NCBI GenBank assembly: GCA_958413895.1
Contig: CATYVQ010000015.1
Location: 1-64,000 of the forward strand
Length of the DNA: 64,000 nt
Direction: 5' to 3'
From: an uncultured Collinsella sp.
Lineage (GTDB): Bacteria > Actinomycetota > Coriobacteriia > Coriobacteriales > Coriobacteriaceae
The stretch's first letter is position 1. Every line of letters starts with the position of its first letter. A program made the position numbers and the translations under genes. Below the pieces are notes generated by a model, which ran no database searches, was not told the origin of the DNA, and worked only from the letters and a program-made list of their open reading frames with translations. This document shows positions 1-10,141 of this stretch, one piece after another.

Positions 1-167
1 CGGTCCGACCGGGCCGCGCGGCAAGGAGATATATTGCCAGACCGGAGGGGCCCCGGGGGCGGGAATCTGGGCGTACACATTTCCTACACATCTTGGGATC
101 CGACTAACGTTTGCCAACCGTTACCTACCGCTCGCCGAGCATCTCTTTATATAAGGCAGTCTCATGG

Positions 168-1568
168 TTAAAGCGGATACGTCCCCCTAGCTAAAGCACA
201 GCCAGCATCGAGCAACTCATCACGTTCTTCCACCGAGAACCCCTCGGCGTAGACGCGCACCACTGGTTCGGTCCCGCTAGGACGGACCAGCAGCCACGTG
301 TCATCCTCGAATGCCAAACGCAAGCCATCCATATGACTAACGTTTTGCGGCACCTTGCCACAAATCGACTTGGGGTTTACGCCCGGCAGCAGGGTTCGTA
401 ACGTTTCGGCATCTTCGGCCTCAAGGCGCAAATCCCGTCGACCGTAACTCGTCTTACCAAAACTGTCCTCGAGTTGGTCGACCAGAACGCCCAAAGGCGC
501 GTCCGTCTTTGCCATAAGCTCACACAGAATCAGACAGGCGAGGATTCCATCGCGCTCGGGCATATGCGCGGCGATGCCGATGCCACCGGCCTCTTCGCCG
601 CCTATGAGGACGCCGCCCTTCTTCATCTCCGCCGCTATATATTTGAAACCGACTGGTTTGACGGTCACGCGGCAGCCAAGCGCCTCGGCAATGCGACGCA
701 CGAGCGTCGAGCATGAAAGATTGACGACGACGCGCCCCTCCAAATTACGAAATTGAACCAAGTCGCCCAAAACGAGCGCCATGATCTGATGCGGATGTAT
801 ATATCTGCCGCGCTCGTCAACCGCACCGATACGGTCGGCGTCGCCGTCGGTCACCAGACCAGCGCAAGCTCCGTCATCGATAACCGTGCGCTCGCAAGCG
901 TCCACCCAAGGCTCAACGGGGTCGGGGCAGATATCTTCTTGGTCAGACGCCTGCCCGGCGTGAATCTCGTGCACCTCAACGCCAAGCTCGCGCAGCAAGT
1001 CGGCTAGATAGCCCTGGGCTGCGCCGCCCATGGGATCGACAACCACGCGCAGGTGCGCGGCGCGGATGGCTTCGGCATCGACAAACGATGCCACCGCCTG
1101 CATATAGTCAGGAATGATATCCGCGGCGCGATATTGCCCCTCGATCCCCATTGGCTCGGGAGCCATGGTCTCTTCGAGCTCTTCGATGACATCCTGGTTG
1201 GCGGTTGAGCCATCACCCATGCGAATCTTGAGGCACAGATAACCCTGCGGATGATGGGACCCCGTCACCATGAGCGCGCCGCACGCTTCACCGTCATAAG
1301 CCGCCGCCCACGTAAGGGCAGGGGTCGGGACAGGTCGCGAAGCGAGCACGGCGTCTAGCCCGTGCGCTGCTAGCACGCCCGCCGCAAGCTCAGCGAACTC
1401 GCGCGCCAGGGGCCGGGTGTCGAACCCTATATATACCGTTTTGCCCGGATTGGTCTTTTGCCACAACTCGCCGACGGCATCGGCGATACGGGCAACGTTA
1501 TCGGCAGTGAAGTCCTCATCGACGCGAGCGCGCCAACCGTCAGTTCCAAAATGAATTATCGCGCACAC
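168..1568 (-). CDS. Phosphoglucomutase/phosphomannomutase family protein
   Basis: Alpha-D-phosphohexomutase, interconverting hexose 1- and 6-phosphates for cell-wall and polysaccharide precursors in the cytoplasm. The four family signatures appear in order: a catalytic serine loop TGSHHPQ, the metal-binding loop DGDADRIG, the sugar-specificity loop GGEEAGG and the C-terminal phosphate-binding loop RPSGTEP. I start at the GTG at 1568, which puts the typical N-terminal HFGTDGWR motif six residues in and has a GAGGTG ribosome binding site seven bases upstream; the reading frame is open further upstream to 1652 but that extension has no family character. About 466 residues, normal for the family. 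The substrate (glucose or mannose) cannot be decided from sequence. It is a single gene facing away from its neighbours. Confidence 0.9.
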   Translation of the reverse strand: MCAIIHFGTDGWRARVDEDFTADNVARIADAVGELWQKTNPGKTVYIGFDTRPLAREFAELAAGVLAAHGLDAVLASRPVPTPALTWAAAYDGEACGALMVTGSHHPQGYLCLKIRMGDGSTANQDVIEELEETMAPEPMGIEGQYRAADIIPDYMQAVASFVDAEAIRAAHLRVVVDPMGGAAQGYLADLLRELGVEVHEIHAGQASDQEDICPDPVEPWVDACERTVIDDGACAGLVTDGDADRIGAVDERGRYIHPHQIMALVLGDLVQFRNLEGRVVVNLSCSTLVRRIAEALGCRVTVKPVGFKYIAAEMKKGGVLIGGEEAGGIGIAAHMPERDGILACLILCELMAKTDAPLGVLVDQLEDSFGKTSYGRRDLRLEAEDAETLRTLLPGVNPKSICGKVPQNVSHMDGLRLAFEDDTWLLVRPSGTEPVVRVYAEGFSVEERDELLDAGCALARGTYPL

Positions 1569-1691
1569 GCGCAGACACCTCACAGTGTTTGGATCATGGT
1601 ACGCATGGGGTATACCCGCAACATGCACTCGGCAACCTGCCGGCACCAGCATTCACCATTTGGGCAAATGCTGCCGAGGACATGCAGGCAA

Positions 1692-1722
1692 TAAAAAAAC
1701 CGCCCCGTATGGAGCGGTTTTG
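1692..1722 (-). terminator. Rho-independent terminator
   Basis: On the minus strand AAAACCGCTCC and GGGGCGGTTTT form a GC-rich stem with a short loop, followed by a run of T. It lies five bases after the stop of the homocysteine methyltransferase-family gene. Confidence 0.85.
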
Positions 1723-1726
1723 CCCT

Positions 1727-2620
1727 TTATATATCGAGTGCCTCGGCCATCGCTGCCGTAGTGATTGCCGTGGTTCCACAGCAACTGCCCACCATTGCGG
1801 CACCGGCATGCCTCCATTCGATGCATGCGCGCGCAAAAGCTTCGGAGTTCTCGTGCCATACGGGGCCATCCTGAGTCTGGACCGGATCGCCCACGTTGGG
1901 ACGCACCGTGACGGGAGTAGTCGCCGATGCAACCATCCTGGGCACCGCCGCGTTCGCGGCCGCAAGCGAACAGCAATTAACACCAACCGAGTTTGCGCCG
2001 TGTTTTTCGGCGTACAAAACGGCTGCCTCGATGTTGAGGCCATCGCCCAACAGGTCGCCTTTATCATCAACGACAAAACTCACCAGAACAGGCATGCCGT
2101 CGGCGGCATCTCGGGCACCGGCAAGTATGGGCTGCAAATTACGGATAGACGTCACCGTCTCGATCAGCAGACCGTCAACGCCGGCATTGAGCAAGGCGTG
2201 CGCCTGTTCGCGCGCAATGCCTCGGATTTCACGATACTCGGCAGAGTCCTCGGCAAACCACTCAATGCCGATCGGGCCCATCGAGCCCAGCAGCAGCTGA
2301 GGGTGCGCCTGGCGGGCATCGTCGACGGCCCCGCGATTGACCTCCGCCACGGACGGCGCAATCTGGTCGTGCTTGAGGGCATAGCTTGATGCCTGAAAGG
2401 TGTTGGTAATGAGCACCTGCGCGCCGGCGGCGACATACAAGCGATGGATACGAGAAACGGTCTGCGGCTCCGCCAGGTTCCAAAACGCCGGTGGAATGTC
2501 GGCGGCATCGTACTCACTCAACAGAACACTGCCCATGGGGCCCTGCGCCAACAAGGTCTCGCTCGACAAGCGGCGCGTAAGTTCCTCGGCACCAAAACGG
2601 TTGTAATAACTCGTATCCAT
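1727..2620 (-). CDS. Homocysteine S-methyltransferase family protein
   Basis: Zinc-dependent methyltransferase of the homocysteine S-methyltransferase fold, which in characterised members moves a methyl group from a donor such as S-methylmethionine to homocysteine. The N-terminal region has the barrel start (ETLLAQGPMGS) and the NTFQAS strand, and the zinc ligands are visible as GVNCC (near residue 215) and the C-terminal GSCCGTT. The 297-residue length matches stand-alone enzymes such as MmuM and the Hcy domain of MetH. It follows the DtxR-like regulator by only ten bases and is closed by its own terminator, so the two are probably one transcript. The methyl donor is unknown. Confidence 0.82.
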   Translation of the reverse strand: MDTSYYNRFGAEELTRRLSSETLLAQGPMGSVLLSEYDAADIPPAFWNLAEPQTVSRIHRLYVAAGAQVLITNTFQASSYALKHDQIAPSVAEVNRGAVDDARQAHPQLLLGSMGPIGIEWFAEDSAEYREIRGIAREQAHALLNAGVDGLLIETVTSIRNLQPILAGARDAADGMPVLVSFVVDDKGDLLGDGLNIEAAVLYAEKHGANSVGVNCCSLAAANAAVPRMVASATTPVTVRPNVGDPVQTQDGPVWHENSEAFARACIEWRHAGAAMVGSCCGTTAITTAAMAEALDI

Positions 2621-2630
2621 ATATATCCCG

Positions 2631-3053
2631 CTATTCCTCGACGCTGATTCCCTGCTTTTCGAGATAGGCGAGCCAGCGGCTCATCGTGTCCTCGGATAGC
2701 GCATGCTCCATCATGCAGGCCTCGGAATCGGCACGCTCAAATTCGACACCGAGCTCCTGAACCAAAAACGTGCGGATGAGGCGATGACGGTACCAGATAG
2801 CCGTGCCAACCTCGCGGCCGCGATCGGTCAGGACTACCTTGCCGTAGTGCGATTGCTCGACAAGCTCGGATGCCTTGAGCGCCGAAACCGCTTTATTGAC
2901 CGATGCCTTGGAGACGCCAAGGCGCTGCGCGATGTCGACCGATCGCACGCCGTTGGTTTCCCCCTCTTCGCTTTCAATGCGAACCATGCACTCCAAGTAG
3001 TCTTCGTTCGCCACCGTCAGATGTAGTTCGCGCGAGCTAATTGTCGTATCCAT
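2631..3053 (-). CDS. DtxR/MntR-family metal-dependent transcriptional regulator
   Basis: DNA-binding repressor of the DtxR/MntR type, which senses Fe(II) or Mn(II). The N-terminal winged helix-turn-helix is clear (DIAQRLGVSKASVNKAVSAL followed by LTDRGREV), and the dimerisation and metal-binding part shows the family's cysteine/histidine/glutamate cluster (ACMMEHALSEDTM). At 140 residues it is the short form lacking the C-terminal SH3-like domain. I chose the ATG at 3053 because a purine-rich GGGACGGAAG precedes it; the ATG 21 bases upstream lacks a ribosome binding site. It is divergent from pepT, and a perfect 8-2-8 palindrome sits between them. Confidence 0.88.
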   Translation of the reverse strand: MDTTISSRELHLTVANEDYLECMVRIESEEGETNGVRSVDIAQRLGVSKASVNKAVSALKASELVEQSHYGKVVLTDRGREVGTAIWYRHRLIRTFLVQELGVEFERADSEACMMEHALSEDTMSRWLAYLEKQGISVEE

Positions 3054-3107
3054 GATCTTCCGTCCCTTCTGCATTCAATGGCTGATTCTACCCCATCCAA
3101 GCGTCGC

Positions 3108-3125
3108 GGTATGCCGTGGCATACC
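3108..3125. promoter_or_regulatory. Perfect palindrome, candidate operator
   Basis: GGTATGCC-GT-GGCATACC is an 18-bp perfect inverted repeat between the divergent regulator gene and pepT. A possible pepT -10 (TAGAGT, 3130-3135) follows at once, so a bound protein would block the promoter. The local DtxR-like regulator is the obvious candidate binder, but this is inference. Confidence 0.55.
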
Positions 3126-3173
3126 GTGCTAGAGTTCTTGTTGCACACGACGACCAAGATTGGAGCGGTCTTT

Positions 3174-4421
3174 ATGGAAAACACCACCACGAACCCCGAT
3201 GTCCTCGAGCGCTTTTTGCGCTACGTCCAGATCAACACGCAGTCCGAGGATGCAAACTGTGACCAGGTACCCTCGAGCGCCGTTCAGTTTGACCTTGCCA
3301 ACGTGCTGGCTGAAGAGCTGCGCGAGCTTGGTGCGGAAGATGCCCACGTGACCGAGCACGCCTATGTCTGCGCGCATATCCCCGCAAGTGCGGGCGCTGA
3401 GGACAAGCCCGCCCTGGGCCTGATTGCCCATCTCGACACCACCGAAGTTGCACCGGGCGCCGGCGTGAAGCCGCACATCGTACACTACGAAGGCGGCGAC
3501 CTGGTCTGCGGCACGGTTGACGGTAAGCCCGTTGCCATGAGTACCGCCAAGCTTCCCGCCCTGAACGACCTCGCGGGTGAGGACCTGGTCTGCAGCGATG
3601 GCACCACGCTGCTGGGCGCGGACGACAAGGCAGGCGTCGCCGAGATCATGTCGCTTGTCGCGCGTATCGCTCAGGACCCTTCTCTGCCCCATTCCGCACT
3701 CGGCATTTGCTTCTGCCCTGACGAGGAGATCGGCCACGGAGCCGAGCTGTTGGATATCGACACCTTTGGCTGCAAGTACGCCTACACGGTCGACGGCGGC
3801 CCCATCGGCGAGCTGGAGTGGGAGTGCTTTAACGCCGCCGAGGCGACCGTCCGCTTTGAGGGCCAGTCCATCCACCCGGGCGACGCCAAGGGCCGTATGG
3901 TCAACGCAGGCAATCTATTCTGCGACTTCAACGCGTTGCTCCCCTACGTGCAGCGCCCGGAGTATACGGAAGGCTACGAGGGCTTTTATCACCTTGAGGG
4001 TGTATCTGCGACCGTCGATCACGCCACAGCGCGCTATATCGTCCGCGACCATGACGCCGCCAAGTTCCAGCAGAAACTCGACCTTATTGATGCCGCCGCC
4101 TCGATGCTCAACCAGCGTCTGGGTGAGGAGCGCGTGACGGTCGAGATTAAGCAGCAGTATCGAAATATGGCCGAGATCGTTCGTGACTATCCCGAGCTTA
4201 TTGATGTTGCCAAGGAAGCCTACCTTGCCTGCGGCGTTGAGCCCCAAGTGCTGCCAATTCGTGGCGGCACCGACGGCGCTCAGCTGTCGTTCCGCGGTCT
4301 GCCCTGCCCCAACCTTTCCACCGGCGGCTATTGCTACCACGGCGTCAACGAGTTCGTCCCGGTCAGTTCGCTCGTCAAGATGACCGACGTGCTCCAGGAG
4401 CTCGTCGCCCGCTTTGCATAA
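3174..4421 (+). CDS. pepT: Peptidase T (tripeptide aminopeptidase)
   Basis: Cytoplasmic zinc exopeptidase of family M20B that removes the N-terminal residue from tripeptides. Metal-site motifs are in place: AHLDTTEV, then GADDKAG, then DEEIGHG, and a C-terminal IRGGTDGAQLS with the PNLSTGG and YCYHGVNEFV segments typical of PepT. The start is the ATG at 3174 with GGAG nine bases upstream; the open frame continues to 3078 but that part overlaps the intergenic palindrome. The protein is 415 residues, the usual PepT length is about 410. A terminator follows. Confidence 0.93.
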   Translation: MENTTTNPDVLERFLRYVQINTQSEDANCDQVPSSAVQFDLANVLAEELRELGAEDAHVTEHAYVCAHIPASAGAEDKPALGLIAHLDTTEVAPGAGVKPHIVHYEGGDLVCGTVDGKPVAMSTAKLPALNDLAGEDLVCSDGTTLLGADDKAGVAEIMSLVARIAQDPSLPHSALGICFCPDEEIGHGAELLDIDTFGCKYAYTVDGGPIGELEWECFNAAEATVRFEGQSIHPGDAKGRMVNAGNLFCDFNALLPYVQRPEYTEGYEGFYHLEGVSATVDHATARYIVRDHDAAKFQQKLDLIDAAASMLNQRLGEERVTVEIKQQYRNMAEIVRDYPELIDVAKEAYLACGVEPQVLPIRGGTDGAQLSFRGLPCPNLSTGGYCYHGVNEFVPVSSLVKMTDVLQELVARFA

Positions 4422-4448
4422 GCCTGGCTGCACAAGTCCAAAAGACGA

Positions 4449-4487
4449 ATCGCCCCGTCCTCAACCAAGAACGGGGCGATTTTTTTT
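4449..4487 (+). terminator. Rho-independent terminator of pepT
   Basis: ATCGCCCCGT and ACGGGGCGAT form a perfect 10-bp stem with a 12-base loop, followed by eight T. It can also act weakly on the opposite strand. Confidence 0.9.
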
Positions 4488-4572
4488 GCTGCAATGAGAA
4501 CAGGTTGACGCACGCCAGCCTCTTAACGCAAGGAGTGTCCCAAACTGCCGGTACAAAAGGAACGTCCCCAAG

Positions 4573-4757
4573 TGCCAAGTGTTCCGGCAACGCCGATGTT
4601 TTGGCAACGACAGCGAGCGGGTCGCATTTGAGACAAGGTGACGTGAAACGAAAGGGCGCTGACCTTCTGGTCGCGCCCTTGAAGTTGAACGTCAGATTGT
4701 CCAAATGCGGCCCGCGCAGCGTCGAGTCGTTACGGCGTTTGGTAAAACGCCGTAACT
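4573..4757. repeat. Structured intergenic element, copy A
   Basis: First of four copies of an element with a shared secondary structure. Helices seen here: P0 (TGCCAA with TTGGCA), P1 (4617-4634 with 4699-4715), an inner helix TGACGT with ACGTCA, P2 (4652-4659 with 4673-4680, capped by GACCTTCTGGTC) and P3 (4729-4740 with 4745-4756, a 12-bp hairpin). The arms of P1 and P2 differ from those of the other copies but still pair. The right edge is one base from the stop codon of the minus-strand LCP gene. Confidence 0.75.
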
Positions 4758-5993
4758 CTAGTAGTTGGCTTCGTAGCCGTTGCCGTCGCCGGTGGGCTCT
4801 TCGTAGTAGTCCGAATCGCTCGAATCGCTTGAGTCATCGGAATCGTCAGAGCTGACCGATGAGGTTGCGGTACCGTTTGCGTAGTCGTCAGACGTGTTGT
4901 TGTTCAGGTCGCCGATCGTAGAGCTGGAACCGTCGGAAAGGCCCATGGTGTTGGGACCCTTGGGGTCCTTGCCGGCGTCGACGCGCTCCATCATTTCCTT
5001 GAGCTCGTCCTCGTAGACAAAGACGTAGCTCACACCGTCGATCATGGTGCTGTCGTCGGCGTACGAGGGCAGGTTGGCCGAGTAGATACCGTCGACATCC
5101 ATACCGCGCATGGCGTTGACCGTAGCCACGATATCCTGAACGCGCATATCGGTTACGAGCATATCGGACAGCGAATTAACCAGGCCAAAGATCTTCGTGG
5201 CATCGAAGTTATTGAGAATCTGGTTGGCAAGGGCGCCAAGTACCTGACGCTGGTGGCGCATGCGCGTGTAATCGCCGTCGGCATAGGTGTAGCGGCAGCG
5301 GGCATAGGTAAGGGCGGTGGCGCCGTCCATATGCTGCTGACCAGCGGTAATCTTAATATCCAGGTGCTCGGGGTCGTCAACATCATCGGTTGCGTTAATG
5401 TCGATACCGCCAACCGAATCAATCAGCGCCTGCATACCGTCGAAGCTGACCTCGGCATAGTGGGAAATCTGAACACCGCACAGCTCGTTGACCGCCTCGA
5501 CCATGGCCTCGGCGCCGCCAACGGTATGGCAGGCGTTGATCTTCATGGTCTCGCCCTTGTACTCGACCTTGGTGTCGCGCGGAACGGAAATGAGCGTCGC
5601 CTGCTTTTGCGTGGGGTCGATGCGTGCCAGGATAATCGAGTCGGCACGATACGTATCCTCGCCCGGACGGCCGTCGGTGCCAAGAAGCAGCACGTAGAAC
5701 GGATCCTTTGCCTCATCGGTGTCAACCAGAACCCGACGCAGATTGTCGGTAATGACATTAGAATCGCCGAGCTTGCCCATAATGGTGGCAAACCACAGGC
5801 CGGCAGCGGTAGTGGCACTCAGCAGCACGCCAAGCACGACAATGAGCGCGACGTGACGAATCGTGTGGCTACGACGACGTTGACGAGCGCGCTCGGAATA
5901 GCGAGCCACGTTATCGCGACTGTAGATCTTGGCCTGCGCACCAGTTGAGGGTCTTCGGGCGGTGGTATCCGCGAGGGGATTTTTATTAAACAT
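4758..5993 (-). CDS. LCP (LytR-CpsA-Psr) family cell-wall glycopolymer ligase
   Basis: Membrane-anchored enzyme that in this family transfers lipid-linked glycopolymers such as teichoic acids or capsule onto peptidoglycan. A basic N-terminus (RQRRRSH) precedes one transmembrane helix (residues about 50-72), and the extracytoplasmic LCP domain follows with its conserved acidic/arginine signatures (LLLGTDGRPGED, RADSIILARID, SVPRDTKV, and TYARCRY near the end). The last 50 residues are low-complexity Ser/Asp/Asn, an unusual acidic tail. The ATG at 5993 has AGG upstream. It lies 12 bases after murA on the same strand, so the two probably share a transcript. The 3' end abuts structured element copy A. 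Confidence 0.9.
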   Translation of the reverse strand: MFNKNPLADTTARRPSTGAQAKIYSRDNVARYSERARQRRRSHTIRHVALIVVLGVLLSATTAAGLWFATIMGKLGDSNVITDNLRRVLVDTDEAKDPFYVLLLGTDGRPGEDTYRADSIILARIDPTQKQATLISVPRDTKVEYKGETMKINACHTVGGAEAMVEAVNELCGVQISHYAEVSFDGMQALIDSVGGIDINATDDVDDPEHLDIKITAGQQHMDGATALTYARCRYTYADGDYTRMRHQRQVLGALANQILNNFDATKIFGLVNSLSDMLVTDMRVQDIVATVNAMRGMDVDGIYSANLPSYADDSTMIDGVSYVFVYEDELKEMMERVDAGKDPKGPNTMGLSDGSSSTIGDLNNNTSDDYANGTATSSVSSDDSDDSSDSSDSDYYEEPTGDGNGYEANY

Positions 5994-6005
5994 AGGCAAC
6001 CTGTA

Positions 6006-7289
6006 TTAGTAGATGGCGGGATCGGGGACGGTAGCATGCTCGACATGCGCGCCGAGCGCCTGCAGCTTTTCGACAAACTGCTCGTAGCCGCGCTTGATGT
6101 GATGGATGGCCGAAACCTCGGTCGTCCCGTCGGCGATCAAGCCCGCTACGACGAGGGCCGCTCCGCCACGCAGATCGGGCGAGGTAACCTGTGCACCCGA
6201 GAAGCCCTTGACGCCATGAATCATGGCATGATGGCTCTCGATACGAATGTCGGCACCCATGCGCACCAGCTCAGAGGCAAACATAAAGCGATTCTCGAAG
6301 ATGTTTTCGGTAATAACGGAACTGCCGTCGGCAAGGGCGGAGAGCACCATAATCTGCGCCTGCATGTCGGTCGGGAAACCGGGGAACGGAAGCGTCTGGA
6401 TGTCGACCGGCTTGATACGCTCGGCACGGTTCACATGGACGCCATCTTCGACGCGCTCGCAGTCGATACCCATGAGCTCCATCTTCTTGAGCACCATGCC
6501 CAAGTGAATGGGGCAAAAACCCGTGACGTCGACACCGCGATCGTCGGCCATCAACGCACCGGCAACGATAAAGGTACCGGCCTCGATGCGGTCGCCCACC
6601 ACGCGATGGGTAACGGGATGGAGCTCTTCCACGCCTTCGATAGTCACGACGGGCGTACCGGCGCCGACAATCTTGGCGCCCATCTCGTTGAGCATGTTAG
6701 CGAGATCGACGATCTCGGGCTCGCGGGCGGCATTATCGATAACCGTGGTGCCCTGTGCGCGCACAGAGGCCATGATGAGGTTCTCGGTCGCACCGACGCT
6801 GGCGAACTCGAGCGTGACGGTGGTACCGCGCAGACCTTGGGGCGCATTAGCGTTGATGTAACCGTGGGCGGTATCGAACTCAACGCCCAGGGCCTCAAGA
6901 CCAAGAATGTGCATATCGATCTTGCGAGCACCCAGGTTGCAGCCGCCCGGCATGGCAATTTTGGCGCGATGGAAGCGGCCCAGCAGGGGTCCCATGACGG
7001 CGGTGGAAGCGCGCATCTTGGCAACGAGCTCGTAGGGGGCCTCCCATGAATCGACCTGAGAGGTATCAATCTCGAGCGTGTGCTCGTCGAGAACATCGAT
7101 CGTAGCGCCCATGCCTTTGAGCACCTTGCCCATCACGTGGACATCGGAAATATCGGGCACGTTCTGCAGCGTCGCCTTGCCCGGCGCCAGAAGCGTTGCC
7201 GCCATGAGTTTGAGCGCGGAGTTCTTGGCGCCCGAAACGGGCACGGAGCCTCCGATGGCGTGGCCACCCTCAACGCGGATAATATCCAA
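6006..7289 (-). CDS. murA: UDP-N-acetylglucosamine 1-carboxyvinyltransferase
   Basis: First committed step of peptidoglycan synthesis, adding enolpyruvate from PEP to UDP-GlcNAc. The N-terminal VSGAKNSALK motif carries the catalytic lysine region, the fosfomycin-sensitive cysteine is present in MPGGCNLGAR, and the FPGFPTDMQAQ segment is typical of MurA. The start is a TTG at 7289 (TTG GAT ATT ATC) preceded by AAAGGG. 427 residues, as expected. It follows atpC by 88 bp that contain a terminator-like hairpin, and is followed by the LCP gene, so cell-wall genes are attached to the tail of the ATP synthase operon. Confidence 0.95.
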   Translation of the reverse strand: MDIIRVEGGHAIGGSVPVSGAKNSALKLMAATLLAPGKATLQNVPDISDVHVMGKVLKGMGATIDVLDEHTLEIDTSQVDSWEAPYELVAKMRASTAVMGPLLGRFHRAKIAMPGGCNLGARKIDMHILGLEALGVEFDTAHGYINANAPQGLRGTTVTLEFASVGATENLIMASVRAQGTTVIDNAAREPEIVDLANMLNEMGAKIVGAGTPVVTIEGVEELHPVTHRVVGDRIEAGTFIVAGALMADDRGVDVTGFCPIHLGMVLKKMELMGIDCERVEDGVHVNRAERIKPVDIQTLPFPGFPTDMQAQIMVLSALADGSSVITENIFENRFMFASELVRMGADIRIESHHAMIHGVKGFSGAQVTSPDLRGGAALVVAGLIADGTTEVSAIHHIKRGYEQFVEKLQALGAHVEHATVPDPAIY

Positions 7290-7301
7290 GGTCTACCCTT
7301 T

Positions 7302-7341
7302 CAAAAAGCATGCCCGGGGTGGCTGGGCCATCCCGGGCATG
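7302..7341 (-). terminator. Terminator or attenuator between atpC and murA
   Basis: On the minus strand CATGCCCGGG and CCCGGGCATG form a 10-bp stem followed by CTTTTTG. The T-run ends only a few bases before the murA ribosome binding site, so the hairpin probably ends most ATP synthase transcripts with some read-through. Confidence 0.65.
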
Positions 7342-7377
7342 ATGTGTTCGCAAATGGTCGAACGCTAAATCGTTTGA

Positions 7378-7770
7378 CTATTGGGCAAGCTTGAGCTTAC
7401 ACCATGCGATTTCATTATAGAGGTAGGCGCGGCGTGCATCATCCTCCGACAAATTACCCAGCTTCTCTTCAAAACCTTGAATATCAGCTTTAAGCTTGTC
7501 GGCATCGACGGTCGCCAAATCGCAAGCGCGCTCGGCGAGAACGGTCACGACATCGTCCGCAACCTGGGCATAGCCGCCGGCCACGGCAAACGTGTGGTCG
7601 ACAGTGCCCATGGCCTTATCGGAAACGCGAACGTAACCGCGGTCGATCGTGCAAATCTCGCTGGAGTGAGCAGGCAGAACGCCAAACTCGCCATCCGTGG
7701 ACGGAATCGACACAAACGCAGCGTCGCCCTCATAGGCGCAGCTCACGGGGCACACGATGCGGATACGCAT
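7378..7770 (-). CDS. atpC: ATP synthase F1 subunit epsilon
   Basis: Epsilon subunit of the F1 central stalk, coupling rotation to catalysis and able to inhibit ATP hydrolysis. The beta-sandwich N-terminus (IRIVCPVSCAYEGDA, GEFGVLPAHSSE) and the C-terminal helical hairpin region (DDARRAYLYNEIAWCKLKLAQ) are recognisable. 130 residues. It is the last gene of the atp cluster, three bases after atpD. Confidence 0.93.
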   Translation of the reverse strand: MRIRIVCPVSCAYEGDAAFVSIPSTDGEFGVLPAHSSEICTIDRGYVRVSDKAMGTVDHTFAVAGGYAQVADDVVTVLAERACDLATVDADKLKADIQGFEEKLGNLSEDDARRAYLYNEIAWCKLKLAQ

Positions 7771-7773
7771 AAC

Positions 7774-10136
<2,363 letters not shown>

Positions 10137-10141
10137 GGGGC

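Noticed and set aside
4375..4704. Open frames within structured element copy A
   Set aside because: They cross the pepT terminator and helices, and no copy of the element shares a reading frame.
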